Assembly (NCBI GenBank): GCA_016720685.1
Contig: JADKKC010000001.1
Span: 248,001 to 312,000, forward strand
Direction of reading: 5' to 3'
From: Zoogloea sp.
GTDB lineage: Bacteria; Pseudomonadota; Gammaproteobacteria; Burkholderiales; Rhodocyclaceae
Length of the DNA stretch: 64,000 bases
Position 1 is the first letter of the stretch. Each line of letters starts with the position of its first letter. The translations under genes and the position numbers were made by a program. The notes beneath the pieces are model-generated. The model was given only the letters and a program-made list of their open reading frames with translations. It was not told where the DNA came from and ran no database searches. Positions 16,202 through 31,099 of this stretch are shown in pieces.

Positions 16202-19200
16202 ATGGCGTACTCCTACACCGAGAAAAAGCGCATCCGTAAAAGCTTCGCCAAGCGCGCAGCCGTAAAGAATGTGCCTTATCTGCTGGCCACTCAACTTGAA
16301 TCCTACGCGTCCTTTCTGCAGGCGGAAACTCTGCCTGCAGCTCGGGCAAACCAGGGCCTTCAGGCTGCCTTCAATTCCATTTTTCCGATTTCCAGCCATA
16401 GCGGCAACGCTCGGCTGGAATTCGTGCAATTTAACCTCGGTGAGCCGGCCTTCGATGTGAAGGAGTGTCAGCAGCGTGGCCTGACCTTCGCATCACCCTT
16501 GCGCGCTCGTGTCCGTCTGGTAATCCTGGATAAGGAAGCTGCCAAGGAGACCATCAAGGAAGTCAAGGAGCAGGAAGTGTACATGGGCGAGATTCCGCTC
16601 ATGACCAACAACGGCTCCTTCGTGGTTAACGGCACCGAGCGGGTAATCGTTTCGCAGCTGCACCGGTCTCCTGGCGTGTTCTTCGAACATGACCGCGGCA
16701 AGACCCACTCATCCGGAAAGCTGCTGTTCTCGGCACGGATCATTCCCTACCGCGGCTCTTGGCTGGACTTCGAGTTCGACCCGAAGGATTACCTGTATTT
16801 CCGCGTCGACCGTCGCCGCAAAATGCCGGTCACCATCCTGCTGAAGGCTATCGGGATGACGCCGGAAGAAATCCTGTCGACTTTCCACGACTTCGAGAAC
16901 TTCACGCTCGAAGAGGATGGCGCCCAGTTTGCACTTGTGCCCGATCGCCTGCGCGGCGAAATGGCCAAGTTCGACGTGGTCGACGCGTCCGGCAAGGTCA
17001 TTGTGACCAAGGACAAGCGGATTACCGCCAAGCATATCCGCGAGCTGGCCACTGCCGGCATCGAGATGGTGTCCGTCGCCGACGATTTCCTGCTGGGACG
17101 CGTTCTCGCCACCAATGTGGTGAGTCCTGACGGTGAGCTCGTTGCTCGCGCCAACGAGGAGATCACCGAGGACGTCCTTGACAAGCTCCGCGAAGCGGGT
17201 GTCACCACGTTCACGACGCTCTACCTGAACGATCTGGATCGCGGTTCCCACATTTCCCAGACCCTGCGAGTCGACGAAACCGCCGATCAGTGGGCTGCGC
17301 GGGTTGCGATTTACCGCATGATGCGTCCGGGCGAGCCGCCTACGGAAGATGCTGTCGAAGCCCTGTTCCAGGGGCTGTTCTATTTGCCGGAGCGCTACGA
17401 CCTGTCGGTCGTCGGTCGCATGAAGTTCAATCGTCGAGCCTATCCCGAGAAGCTCGACGACAAGGCTCCCGATTGGCAGAAGCGTCTGTACGCGACCGTT
17501 GGTCCGAAGGGTGGCGAAGGTCCGGGTACGCTGTCCAATGACGACGTGCTTGCCGTTGTCGGCGTGCTCGTCGAGTTGCGCAATGGCCGTGGTGAAATCG
17601 ACGACATCGACCACCTTGGTAACCGGCGCGTCCGTTCGGTGGGCGAACTGGCTGAAAACCAGTTCCGTGCCGGTTTGGTGCGTGTCGAACGGGCCGTGAA
17701 GGAGCGTCTTGGTCAGGCCGAGAGCGACAACCTGATGCCGCACGACCTGATCAATGCCAAGCCGATCAGCGCCGCAATCAAGGAGTTCTTCGGTTCCAGC
17801 CAGCTGTCCCAGTTCATGGACCAGACCAACCCGCTGGCGGAGATCACCCACAAGCGCCGTGTTTCGGCTCTTGGACCGGGCGGTTTGACCCGTGAGCGTG
17901 CAGGCTTTGAAGTCCGCGACGTCCATCCGACCCACTACGGTCGCGTGTGTCCTATCGAGACGCCGGAAGGTCCGAACATTGGTCTGATCAACTCGCTGGC
18001 GCTGTTTGCCCGCACCAACCAGTACGGTTTCCTCGAGACGCCGTACCGGAAGGTTACTGACGGTTCCGTCACCGAGCAGATCGACTTTTTGTCGGCGATC
18101 GAAGAAGGCCAGTACGTCATCGCCCAGGCGAACGCCGAAGTGGATGCCACCGGCAAGCTGACCGGTGATCTGGTTTCCTGCCGTAACAAGGGTGAATTCA
18201 CGCTTGCGACCGCGGATACCGTTCAGTACATGGACATCGCGCCTGGCCAGATCGTATCGGTGGCTGCGTCCCTGATTCCGTTCCTTGAGCACGATGACGC
18301 GAACCGCGCGCTGATGGGCGCGAACATGCAGCGTCAGGCCGTGCCCTGTCTGCGTCCTGAAAAGCCTTTCGTCGGTACCGGCATCGAGCGTACCGTGGCG
18401 GTCGACTCGGGCACCGCCGAGCAGGCCCTTCGCGGCGGTGTTGTGGACTATGTCGACGCCAACCGCATCGTGATCCGCGTGCATGACGCGGAAACGGTTG
18501 CTGGCGAGGTCGGTGTCGATATCTACAACCTGATCAAGTACACCCGTTCGAACCAGAACACGAACATCAACCAGCGTCCGGTCGTCAAGGTTGGCGACGT
18601 GGTGTCCCGTGGCGACGTGATCGCCGACGGTGCCTCCACCGACATGGGTGAGCTTGCTCTGGGTCAGAACATGCTGGTCGCCTACATGACGTGGAACGGC
18701 TACAACTTCGAAGACTCGATCCTGATCTCCGAACGTGTGGTGGCTGACGACCGTTTCACTTCGATCCACATCGAAGAGCTGACCGTCGTTGCCCGTGACA
18801 CCAAGCTCGGACCTGAGGAAATCACCCGCGACATCGCGTCGCTCGGTGAAGCCCAGCTGTCCCGTCTTGATGAGTCCGGCATCGTCTATATCGGCGCCGA
18901 AGTAGAGGCAGGCGACGTGCTCGTGGGCAAGGTTACGCCCAAGGGCGAAACCCAGCTGACGCCTGAAGAGAAGCTGCTGCGCGCCATCTTCGGCGAGAAG
19001 GCTTCCGACGTTAAGGACACCTCGCTGCGCGTGCCTTCCGGCATGAACGGCATCGTGATCGACGTTCAGGTGTTCACCCGTGAGGGCATCGAGCGAGACA
19101 AGCGTGCCCAGTCGATCATCGACGACATGCTGCGTGGCTTCAAGACCGACCTCGCCGACCAGATGCGGATCGTGGAGCGTGACGCTTTCGAACGTATCGA

Positions 19201-20332
19201 GCGGATGATCTCGGGTCAGCCGGCCAATGGCGGTCCCCGCCGTCTCGCCAAGGGCACGCCGATCACCAAGGAATACCTGGAAGGCCTCGAGCACTACACG
19301 TGGTTCGATATCCGCATGGCCGACGAGACCCTCGCCGCCCAGATGGAGTCGGTTCGCGAGTCCCTCGAAAAGACACGCAAGGACTTCGACCTGGCTTTCG
19401 AAGCCAAGAAGAAGAAGCTTACCCAGGGCGATGAGCTGCCCCCGGGTGTGCAGAAGATGGTCAAGGTCTACCTGGCGGTCAAGCGTCGCCTTCAGCCTGG
19501 CGACAAGATGGCCGGTCGTCACGGTAACAAGGGTGTGGTTTCCAAGATCGTTCCTGTCGAAGACATGCCTTACATGGAAGACGGTACGCCGATGGACATC
19601 GTGCTGAACCCCTTGGGCGTTCCGTCGCGGATGAACATCGGCCAGGTGCTCGAAACCCACCTGGGCTGGGCTGCGAAGGGTCTTGGCAACAAGATCGACA
19701 AGATGATGCGTGCCAAGGCGACAGCCGATGAAGTGCGCGGCTTCCTGGAAGAGATCTATAACGGTAGTGGCAAGCCCGAACAGCTGAACGAGTTCAACGA
19801 CACCGAAGTCCTCGAATTGGCGCAGAACCTGCGCAAGGGCGTGCCTTTCGCAACGCCGGTTTTCGATGGGGCCAAGGAGTCCGAGATTCAGGGCATGCTC
19901 GAACTGGCGGGTCTGCCGTCCGGCGGTCAGGTGAATCTGGTTGATGGCCGCACGGGCGAACCTTTCGAGCGTCAGGTTACCGTTGGTTACAAGCATGTGC
20001 TGAAGCTGCACCACTTGGTCGATGACAAGATGCATGCGCGTTCTACCGGCCCGTACTCCCTTGTTACCCAGCAGCCGTTGGGAGGCAAGGCCCAGTTCGG
20101 CGGTCAGCGTTTCGGGGAAATGGAAGTCTGGGCGCTGGAAGCCTACGGTGCCGCCTACACGCTGCAGGAAATGCTCACGGTCAAGTCGGATGACGTTACC
20201 GGCCGGACCAAAGTGTACGAAAACATCGTCAAGGGCGAGCACAAGATCGACGCCGGCATGCCGGAATCCTTCAACGTGCTGGTCAAGGAAATTCGCTCTC
20301 TGGCCATCGACATCGACCTGGACCGCTACTGA
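16202..20332 (+). CDS. rpoB: DNA-directed RNA polymerase subunit beta
   Basis: RpoB, 1376 residues, full length and without interruption. The rifampicin-binding cluster is of the susceptible type (GSSQLSQFMDQTNPLAEITHKRRVSALGPGGL; the usual S, D, H and S positions are unchanged). Other conserved parts are ETPEGPNIGLINSLA, the catalytic KPFVGTG/YNFEDSI regions and the C-terminal GGQRFGEMEVWALEAYGAAYTLQEML. The start MAYSYTEKKRIRKSF follows a 200-base untranslated gap after rplL that contains the attenuator. rpoC follows after 44 bases. Confidence 0.98.
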   Translation: MAYSYTEKKRIRKSFAKRAAVKNVPYLLATQLESYASFLQAETLPAARANQGLQAAFNSIFPISSHSGNARLEFVQFNLGEPAFDVKECQQRGLTFASPLRARVRLVILDKEAAKETIKEVKEQEVYMGEIPLMTNNGSFVVNGTERVIVSQLHRSPGVFFEHDRGKTHSSGKLLFSARIIPYRGSWLDFEFDPKDYLYFRVDRRRKMPVTILLKAIGMTPEEILSTFHDFENFTLEEDGAQFALVPDRLRGEMAKFDVVDASGKVIVTKDKRITAKHIRELATAGIEMVSVADDFLLGRVLATNVVSPDGELVARANEEITEDVLDKLREAGVTTFTTLYLNDLDRGSHISQTLRVDETADQWAARVAIYRMMRPGEPPTEDAVEALFQGLFYLPERYDLSVVGRMKFNRRAYPEKLDDKAPDWQKRLYATVGPKGGEGPGTLSNDDVLAVVGVLVELRNGRGEIDDIDHLGNRRVRSVGELAENQFRAGLVRVERAVKERLGQAESDNLMPHDLINAKPISAAIKEFFGSSQLSQFMDQTNPLAEITHKRRVSALGPGGLTRERAGFEVRDVHPTHYGRVCPIETPEGPNIGLINSLALFARTNQYGFLETPYRKVTDGSVTEQIDFLSAIEEGQYVIAQANAEVDATGKLTGDLVSCRNKGEFTLATADTVQYMDIAPGQIVSVAASLIPFLEHDDANRALMGANMQRQAVPCLRPEKPFVGTGIERTVAVDSGTAEQALRGGVVDYVDANRIVIRVHDAETVAGEVGVDIYNLIKYTRSNQNTNINQRPVVKVGDVVSRGDVIADGASTDMGELALGQNMLVAYMTWNGYNFEDSILISERVVADDRFTSIHIEELTVVARDTKLGPEEITRDIASLGEAQLSRLDESGIVYIGAEVEAGDVLVGKVTPKGETQLTPEEKLLRAIFGEKASDVKDTSLRVPSGMNGIVIDVQVFTREGIERDKRAQSIIDDMLRGFKTDLADQMRIVERDAFERIERMISGQPANGGPRRLAKGTPITKEYLEGLEHYTWFDIRMADETLAAQMESVRESLEKTRKDFDLAFEAKKKKLTQGDELPPGVQKMVKVYLAVKRRLQPGDKMAGRHGNKGVVSKIVPVEDMPYMEDGTPMDIVLNPLGVPSRMNIGQVLETHLGWAAKGLGNKIDKMMRAKATADEVRGFLEEIYNGSGKPEQLNEFNDTEVLELAQNLRKGVPFATPVFDGAKESEIQGMLELAGLPSGGQVNLVDGRTGEPFERQVTVGYKHVLKLHHLVDDKMHARSTGPYSLVTQQPLGGKAQFGGQRFGEMEVWALEAYGAAYTLQEMLTVKSDDVTGRTKVYENIVKGEHKIDAGMPESFNVLVKEIRSLAIDIDLDRY

Positions 20333-20376
20333 GCGGCAGGTTCGACGATGCGTGCCCATACTGGATGGAGTGATTG

Positions 20377-24579
<4,203 letters not shown>

Positions 24580-24584
24580 GCCGG

Positions 24585-24614
24585 TTGACGAAAGCTTGAC
24601 GAGGAAGATATACT
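24585..24614 (+). promoter_or_regulatory. Sigma-70 promoter of the str operon (rpsL-rpsG-fusA-tuf2)
   Basis: TTGACG (24585-24590), an 18-base spacer and TATACT (24609-24614), just after the rpoC stop and about 105 bases before the rpsL start. A second TTGACG at 24596 is too close to the -10 box to be used with it. Confidence 0.7.
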
Positions 24615-24718
24615 CCGGCCTCTTTTTGCGGACTGGCCAATCGTAGTCAGTCGCAGCCGGAATAACCATCTGCGGCAGTCCGTGTGGGCTGTCGCGGTGT
24701 TTTGGGAAATTCTTAGCT

Positions 24719-25096
24719 ATGCCAACAATTAATCAACTCGTTCGTAAGGGCCGGCAGGCGCCTGTTTCCAAGAGCAAGGTTCCCGCTCTCGAGGCATGCC
24801 CGCAAAAGCGGGGCGTCTGCACCCGTGTTTACACCACGACTCCGAAGAAGCCGAACTCAGCGCTGCGTAAAGTGGCCAAGGTTCGCCTGACTAACGGTTT
24901 CGAGGTTATCTCGTACATCGGCGGTGAAGGTCACAACCTTCAGGAGCACTCTGTTGTTCTCATTCGCGGTGGCCGGGTCAAGGACTTGCCGGGTGTGCGT
25001 TACCACATCGTTCGCGGCAGTCTCGATCTGCAAGGTGTCAAGGATCGGAAGCAGTCCCGTTCCAAGTACGGTGCCAAGCGCCCGAAGAAGTCTTAA
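24719..25096 (+). CDS. rpsL: 30S ribosomal protein S12
   Basis: S12, 125 residues, lines the decoding centre and controls fidelity. The streptomycin-relevant lysines are wild type in TTPKKPNSALRKVAKVRL and RGGRVKDLPGVRYH, and so is the intervening conserved GGEGHNLQEHSVVL, so no resistance substitution is seen. The basic C-terminus RSKYGAKRPKKS is complete. First gene of the str operon, 33 bases before rpsG. Confidence 0.98.
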   Translation: MPTINQLVRKGRQAPVSKSKVPALEACPQKRGVCTRVYTTTPKKPNSALRKVAKVRLTNGFEVISYIGGEGHNLQEHSVVLIRGGRVKDLPGVRYHIVRGSLDLQGVKDRKQSRSKYGAKRPKKS

Positions 25097-25129
25097 TTGT
25101 CGGCATTCAGAGAATAGCGAGAGTCAAAT

Positions 25130-25603
25130 ATGCCCCGTCGTCGTGACGTACCAAAGCGCGAAGTTCTGCCCGATCCGAAGTTCGGTAGCCAGGACGTGTC
25201 CAAATTTATTAACGCGATCATGCAAAGCGGCAAGAAGTCTGTCGCTGAGCGTATCGTTTATGGCGCATTCGAGACTATTGTTGCCAAAGGCAATGGCAAG
25301 GATCCGCTTGAGGTCTTTTCCGCTGCACTGAACAACGTGCGCCCGGTTGTTGAAGTTAAGAGCCGCCGTGTTGGCGGTGCCAACTATCAGGTTCCGGTTG
25401 AAGTGCGCCCTGCCCGCCGTATGGCGCTGTCGATGCGCTGGTTGCGCGAAGCTGCCCGCAAGCGTTCGGAGAAGTCGATGGCTCAGCGCCTTGCCGGTGA
25501 GTTGCTGGAGGCTGCAGAAGGTCGCGGTTCCGCGATGAAGAAGCGCGAAGAAGTGCACCGCATGGCGGAGGCCAACAAGGCGTTCTCGCACTACCGCTTC
25601 TGA
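25130..25603 (+). CDS. rpsG: 30S ribosomal protein S7
   Basis: S7, 156 residues, nucleates assembly of the 30S head and in enterics is the translational repressor of the str operon. It begins MPRRRDVPKREVLPDPKFGS with the family signature DVSKFINAIMQSGKKSVAERIVYGAF and ends with EVHRMAEANKAFSHYRF, the typical S7 end. Length is normal. A hairpin lies in the gap before fusA. Confidence 0.98.
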   Translation: MPRRRDVPKREVLPDPKFGSQDVSKFINAIMQSGKKSVAERIVYGAFETIVAKGNGKDPLEVFSAALNNVRPVVEVKSRRVGGANYQVPVEVRPARRMALSMRWLREAARKRSEKSMAQRLAGELLEAAEGRGSAMKKREEVHRMAEANKAFSHYRF

Positions 25604-25621
25604 TTTTCAGGCGTAATCGAA

Positions 25622-25650
25622 GTCGGGCCCTGAAAGGGGCTCGATTTATT
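25622..25650 (+). terminator. Weak hairpin/attenuator between rpsG and fusA
   Basis: A stem of about 8-9 bp formed by TCGGGCCCT and AGGGGCTCGA around a GAA loop, followed by TTTATTT. It may tune expression between S7 and EF-G. The stem contains a G-T pair, so its strength is uncertain. Confidence 0.4.
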
Positions 25651-25717
25651 TGTAAAGCATCAGTACGAGGCCGTTGCATTAAAGGCTTCGCAAACTCAGG
25701 AAGGCAAGGTTAGGACT

Positions 25718-27811
<2,094 letters not shown>

Positions 27812-27839
27812 TCGTCACTACAACTTAGGAAGCTGAAAA

Positions 27840-29030
27840 ATGGCTAAGGAAAAATTTGCACGGACGAAGCCGCACGTAAACGTCGGCACGATTGGTCACG
27901 TTGACCACGGCAAGACCACGCTGACGGCAGCGATCACGACCGTACTGTCGCGCAAGTTTGGCGGCGAGGCTAAGGCCTACGACCAGATCGACGCGGCGCC
28001 GGAAGAGAAGGCACGCGGCATCACCATTAACACTGCGCACGTCGAATACGAAACCGAAAATCGTCACTACGCGCACGTTGACTGCCCGGGTCACGCCGAC
28101 TACGTCAAGAACATGATTACCGGCGCCGCGCAGATGGACGGAGCGATTCTGGTGTGTTCCGCCGCTGACGGCCCGATGCCCCAGACCCGCGAGCACATTC
28201 TGCTTGCCCGTCAGGTTGGCGTGCCGTACGTGCTGGTGTACATGAACAAGTGCGACATGGTTGACGATGCCGAGCTGCTCGAACTCGTCGAAATGGAACT
28301 GCGCGAGCTGCTCTCCAAGTACGACTTCCCGGGCGACGACACCCCGATCATTCACGGCTCCGCGCTGAAGGCCCTCGAAGGCGACCAGTCCGAAATCGGC
28401 GAACCCTCGATCTTCCGCCTGGCTGCAGCGCTGGACAGCTACATCCCGACGCCTGAGCGCGCCGTGGATCTGCCCTTCCTGCTTCCGATCGAAGACGTGT
28501 TCTCCATCTCCGGTCGCGGCACGGTGGTGACCGGTCGTATCGAGCGCGGCATCGTCAAGGTTGGCGAAGAAATTGAAATCGTCGGCATCAAGGACACGGT
28601 CAAGACCACGTGTACCGGTGTTGAAATGTTCCGCAAGCTGCTTGATCAGGGTCAGGCTGGCGACAACGTCGGCGTGCTGCTGCGCGGCACCAAGCGTGAA
28701 GACGTCGAGCGCGGCCAGGTGCTGTGCAAGCCGGGTTCCATCAAGCCGCACACCCACTTCACCGGCGAGGTGTACATTCTCTCCAAGGAAGAAGGCGGTC
28801 GTCACACCCCGTTCTTCAACAACTACCGTCCGCAGTTCTACTTCCGTACCACGGACGTGACCGGTTCCATCAGTCTGCCGGAAGGCACCGAGATGGTCAT
28901 GCCGGGCGACAACATCTCGATGACGGTAAAGCTGATTGCGCCGATCGCGATGGAAGAAGGTCTGCGTTTCGCCATCCGTGAAGGCGGTCGTACGGTCGGC
29001 GCCGGTGTCGTTGCCAAGGTTATCGAGTAA
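27840..29030 (+). CDS. tuf: Elongation factor Tu, copy 2 (intact)
   Basis: EF-Tu, 396 residues, full length: G1 GHVDHGKTT, switch region RGITINTAHVEYE, DCPGHADYVKNM, NKCDMVDD, then domains 2 and 3 (SISGRGTVVTGRIERG, GVEMFRKLLDQGQAGDNVG). It lies 28 bases after fusA, as the str operon's last gene in many proteobacteria. It shares near-complete nucleotide identity with copy 1 at 11376-12567, as expected for tuf pairs kept alike by gene conversion, and serves as the reference that reveals the frameshift there. Confidence 0.98.
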   Translation: MAKEKFARTKPHVNVGTIGHVDHGKTTLTAAITTVLSRKFGGEAKAYDQIDAAPEEKARGITINTAHVEYETENRHYAHVDCPGHADYVKNMITGAAQMDGAILVCSAADGPMPQTREHILLARQVGVPYVLVYMNKCDMVDDAELLELVEMELRELLSKYDFPGDDTPIIHGSALKALEGDQSEIGEPSIFRLAAALDSYIPTPERAVDLPFLLPIEDVFSISGRGTVVTGRIERGIVKVGEEIEIVGIKDTVKTTCTGVEMFRKLLDQGQAGDNVGVLLRGTKREDVERGQVLCKPGSIKPHTHFTGEVYILSKEEGGRHTPFFNNYRPQFYFRTTDVTGSISLPEGTEMVMPGDNISMTVKLIAPIAMEEGLRFAIREGGRTVGAGVVAKVIE

Positions 29031-29041
29031 TATGTGTCCGG

Positions 29042-29064
29042 GTGCGGCACATGGTGTGCCGCAC
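29042..29064 (+). repeat. Perfect 10-bp inverted repeat between tuf2 and rpsJ
   Basis: GTGCGGCACA (29042-29051), a 3-base spacer and TGTGCCGCAC (29055-29064), 11 bases after the tuf2 stop. No T-run follows, so it is more likely an mRNA-stabilising or processing hairpin than a full terminator. Confidence 0.55.
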
Positions 29065-29086
29065 CGACTGCTCTTTGGGAAAAAGC

Positions 29087-29398
29087 ATGCAAAATCAGAA
29101 AATCCGTATCCGTCTCAAGGCTTTTGATTACAAGCTGATTGATCAGTCGGCTCTTGAGATTGTTGATACCGCGAAGCGTACCGGTGCTGTTGTTCGCGGT
29201 CCTGTGCCGCTGCCCACCCGTATCGAGCGTTTCGACTTGCTTCGCTCGCCGCACGTGAATAAGACGTCGCGCGATCAGTTCGAGATTCGTACCCATCTTC
29301 GTCTGATGGATATCGTTGATCCGACTGATAAGACTGTTGATGCGCTGATGAAGCTGGACCTTCCCGCTGGCGTTGACGTAGAAATCAAGCTGCAGTAA
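29087..29398 (+). CDS. rpsJ: 30S ribosomal protein S10 (NusE)
   Basis: S10, 103 residues, is a 30S head protein and, as NusE, a partner of NusB and NusG in antitermination. The ATG at 29087 begins MQNQKIRIRLKAFDYKLID; GPVPLPTRIERF and FEIRTHLRLMDIVDPTDKTVDALMKLDLPAGVDVEIKLQ are typical. The frame upstream of 29087 is not conserved. It is separated from rplC by a 117-base gap holding a palindrome and a promoter, so here S10 may be read mainly with the str operon. Confidence 0.97.
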   Translation: MQNQKIRIRLKAFDYKLIDQSALEIVDTAKRTGAVVRGPVPLPTRIERFDLLRSPHVNKTSRDQFEIRTHLRLMDIVDPTDKTVDALMKLDLPAGVDVEIKLQ

Positions 29399-29408
29399 CG
29401 CAAAACTA

Positions 29409-29450
29409 TTGCGCTTTGAGCACAAGGGCCGATATAATCCGGCCCTTGTG
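29409..29450 (+). promoter_or_regulatory. S10-operon promoter with its -10 box inside a palindrome
   Basis: TTGCGC (29409-29414), an 18-base spacer and consensus TATAAT (29433-29438). The -10 box lies in the 10-base loop between perfect 10-bp arms CACAAGGGCC (29421-29430) and GGCCCTTGTG (29441-29450), which are followed by CTTTC. RNA reading through from rpsJ could form the hairpin; RNA started at this promoter would lack the left arm. Confidence 0.65.
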
Positions 29451-29515
29451 CTTTCGGGCGCAGTTTGTATTGACAATCGGTCCTGGTCAATCGCAACCAG
29501 GGTAAGGAGAATAAA

Positions 29516-30160
29516 ATGAGTCTAGGCCTTGTCGGGCGCAAGGTGGGCATGACTCGCATTTTTGCCGAGGATGGTCAATCCATTCCGGTAACTGTGCTGG
29601 ATGTGTCCAATAACCGTGTGACCCAGATCAAAACGGCTGAAACGGATGGCTATTCGGCTGTCCAGGTGACCTTCGGTGTTCGTCGCGCCAGTCGCGTGAA
29701 CAAAGCTGCCGCTGGTCATCTTGCCAAGGCTGGCGTTGAAGCCGGTCATGTCCTCAAAGAATTTCGTGTCGACGTCGAGGGTCTGTCTTCTCTGAAGGCC
29801 GGCGACGTTGTTGGCGTTGATATCTTTGCGGTCGGTCAAAAAGTCGATGTGAGTGGCGTTTCTCTTGGTAAGGGTTACGCCGGTACGATCAAGCGCCATA
29901 ATTTTGCTTCCGGTCGTCAGACTCACGGTAACTCCCGTAGTCACAATGTTCCTGGTTCTATTGGTATGGCGCAGGATCCCGGTCGTGTTTTTCCGGGCAA
30001 GCGCATGACCGGGCATCTGGGCGCGGCTAAGTGCACGGTGCAGAACCTTGAAGTGGTTCGCGTAGATGTAGAGCGCGGCCTTTTGTTGATCAAGGGCGGT
30101 GTGCCTGGTCATGATGGCGGCGATGTTGTTGTTCGTCCCGCCGTCAAGGCCGGCAACTGA
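29516..30160 (+). CDS. rplC: 50S ribosomal protein L3
   Basis: L3, 214 residues, reaches toward the peptidyl transferase centre and starts 50S assembly. It starts MSLGLVGRKVGMTRIFAEDGQ behind AAGGAG; the loop region with the methylatable Gln (NFASGRQTHGNSRSHNVPGSIG, abbreviated from about 127-148) and GRVFPGKRMTGHLG are normal. First gene after the internal promoter; rplD follows after 11 bases. Confidence 0.97.
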   Translation: MSLGLVGRKVGMTRIFAEDGQSIPVTVLDVSNNRVTQIKTAETDGYSAVQVTFGVRRASRVNKAAAGHLAKAGVEAGHVLKEFRVDVEGLSSLKAGDVVGVDIFAVGQKVDVSGVSLGKGYAGTIKRHNFASGRQTHGNSRSHNVPGSIGMAQDPGRVFPGKRMTGHLGAAKCTVQNLEVVRVDVERGLLLIKGGVPGHDGGDVVVRPAVKAGN

Positions 30161-30171
30161 CGGGAGGCGAG

Positions 30172-30792
30172 ATGGAACTGAAGCTGTTGAACGAACAGGG
30201 ACAGGCATCTGCCACCCTGGAGGCGTCCGATGCGCTGTTTGGCCGTGAATACAACGAAGCCTTGATTCATCAGGTTGTTGTTGCTTATCAGGCCAATGCC
30301 CGCTCCGGAAATCGTGCCCAAAAGGGTCGCGATGAGGTCTCCCATACGACCCACAAGCCTTGGCGTCAAAAGGGTACTGGTCGTGCTCGCTCGGGTATGA
30401 GTTCGAGTCCGATCTGGCGTGGAGGCGGTCGTGCTTTCCCGAATCGCCCTGATGAGAATTTCTCTCATAAGGTTAACCGGAAAATGTACCGCGCCGGCGT
30501 TGCTGCAATTATGTCGCAGCTTGTCCGTGAAGGTCGTTTGTCGGTTGTTGAGGGTTTTGTCGTTGATGCACCGAAGACCAAGTTGCTTGCCCAGAAATTG
30601 AAGGGTATGGGGCTGGAGTCTGTTCTGGTTATCACTGATTCCTTTGACGAAAACCTATACCTGTCGTCCCGCAATCTTCCGAACGTGCTCGTTCTTGAAG
30701 TGAGCGAAGCCGATCCGGTTTCCCTGGTGCGTTTCCCTAATGTGCTCGTCACTAAGGGTGCTGTCGCCAAGATGGAGGAAATGTGGCAATGA
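30172..30792 (+). CDS. rplD: 50S ribosomal protein L4
   Basis: L4, 206 residues, lines the peptide exit tunnel and in enterics is the autoregulator of the S10 operon by attenuation and translational repression. The tunnel loop WRQKGTGRARSGMSSSPIWRGGG (about 64-86) is intact, without the macrolide-resistance changes usually seen there. Its TGA overlaps the ATG of rplW (ATGA at 30789-30792), so the two genes are coupled. Confidence 0.97.
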   Translation: MELKLLNEQGQASATLEASDALFGREYNEALIHQVVVAYQANARSGNRAQKGRDEVSHTTHKPWRQKGTGRARSGMSSSPIWRGGGRAFPNRPDENFSHKVNRKMYRAGVAAIMSQLVREGRLSVVEGFVVDAPKTKLLAQKLKGMGLESVLVITDSFDENLYLSSRNLPNVLVLEVSEADPVSLVRFPNVLVTKGAVAKMEEMWQ

Positions 30793-31094
30793 GCGCATTT
30801 AAAGAAGAGCGTCTGATGCAGGTGCTGCTCGCTCCACAGATCTCTGAGAAGGCGACCTATATCGCCGACAAGAACGAGCAAGTTGTTTTTCGTGTTGCTA
30901 GTGATGCGACGAAGCCGGAAGTAAAGGCTGCAGTCGAGCTTCTCTTTAAGGTGGAAGTGAAGGCTGTTCAAGTCTCGAACGTCAAGGGCAAGGAAAAACG
31001 CTTTGGCAAGATGACTGGGCGTCGCAAGGGCTGGAAGAAGGCCTACGTGTGCCTTAAGCCTGGCCAAGAAATCAACTTTGCGGCCGGGGAGTAA
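30789..31094 (+). CDS. rplW: 50S ribosomal protein L23
   Basis: L23, 101 residues, sits at the tunnel exit and is the docking site of trigger factor and SRP. The start is ATG 30789 (MSAFKEERLMQVLLAPQISEKATY), overlapping the rplD stop; the GTG 6 bases upstream is less likely. The RNA-binding NVKGKEKRFGKMTGRRKGWKKAYV segment is typical. rplB follows after 5 bases. Confidence 0.96.
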   Translation: MSAFKEERLMQVLLAPQISEKATYIADKNEQVVFRVASDATKPEVKAAVELLFKVEVKAVQVSNVKGKEKRFGKMTGRRKGWKKAYVCLKPGQEINFAAGE

Positions 31095-31099
31095 GCAAT

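Noticed and set aside
16709..20359. Very long open frame antisense to rpoB (over 1200 codons), and a similar one antisense to rpoC (20398-22932)
   Set aside because: They mirror the codon bias of the real genes (few TA-containing triplets on the opposite frame). The products are His/Asp/Val-rich without any domain, and rpoB/rpoC are unmistakable.
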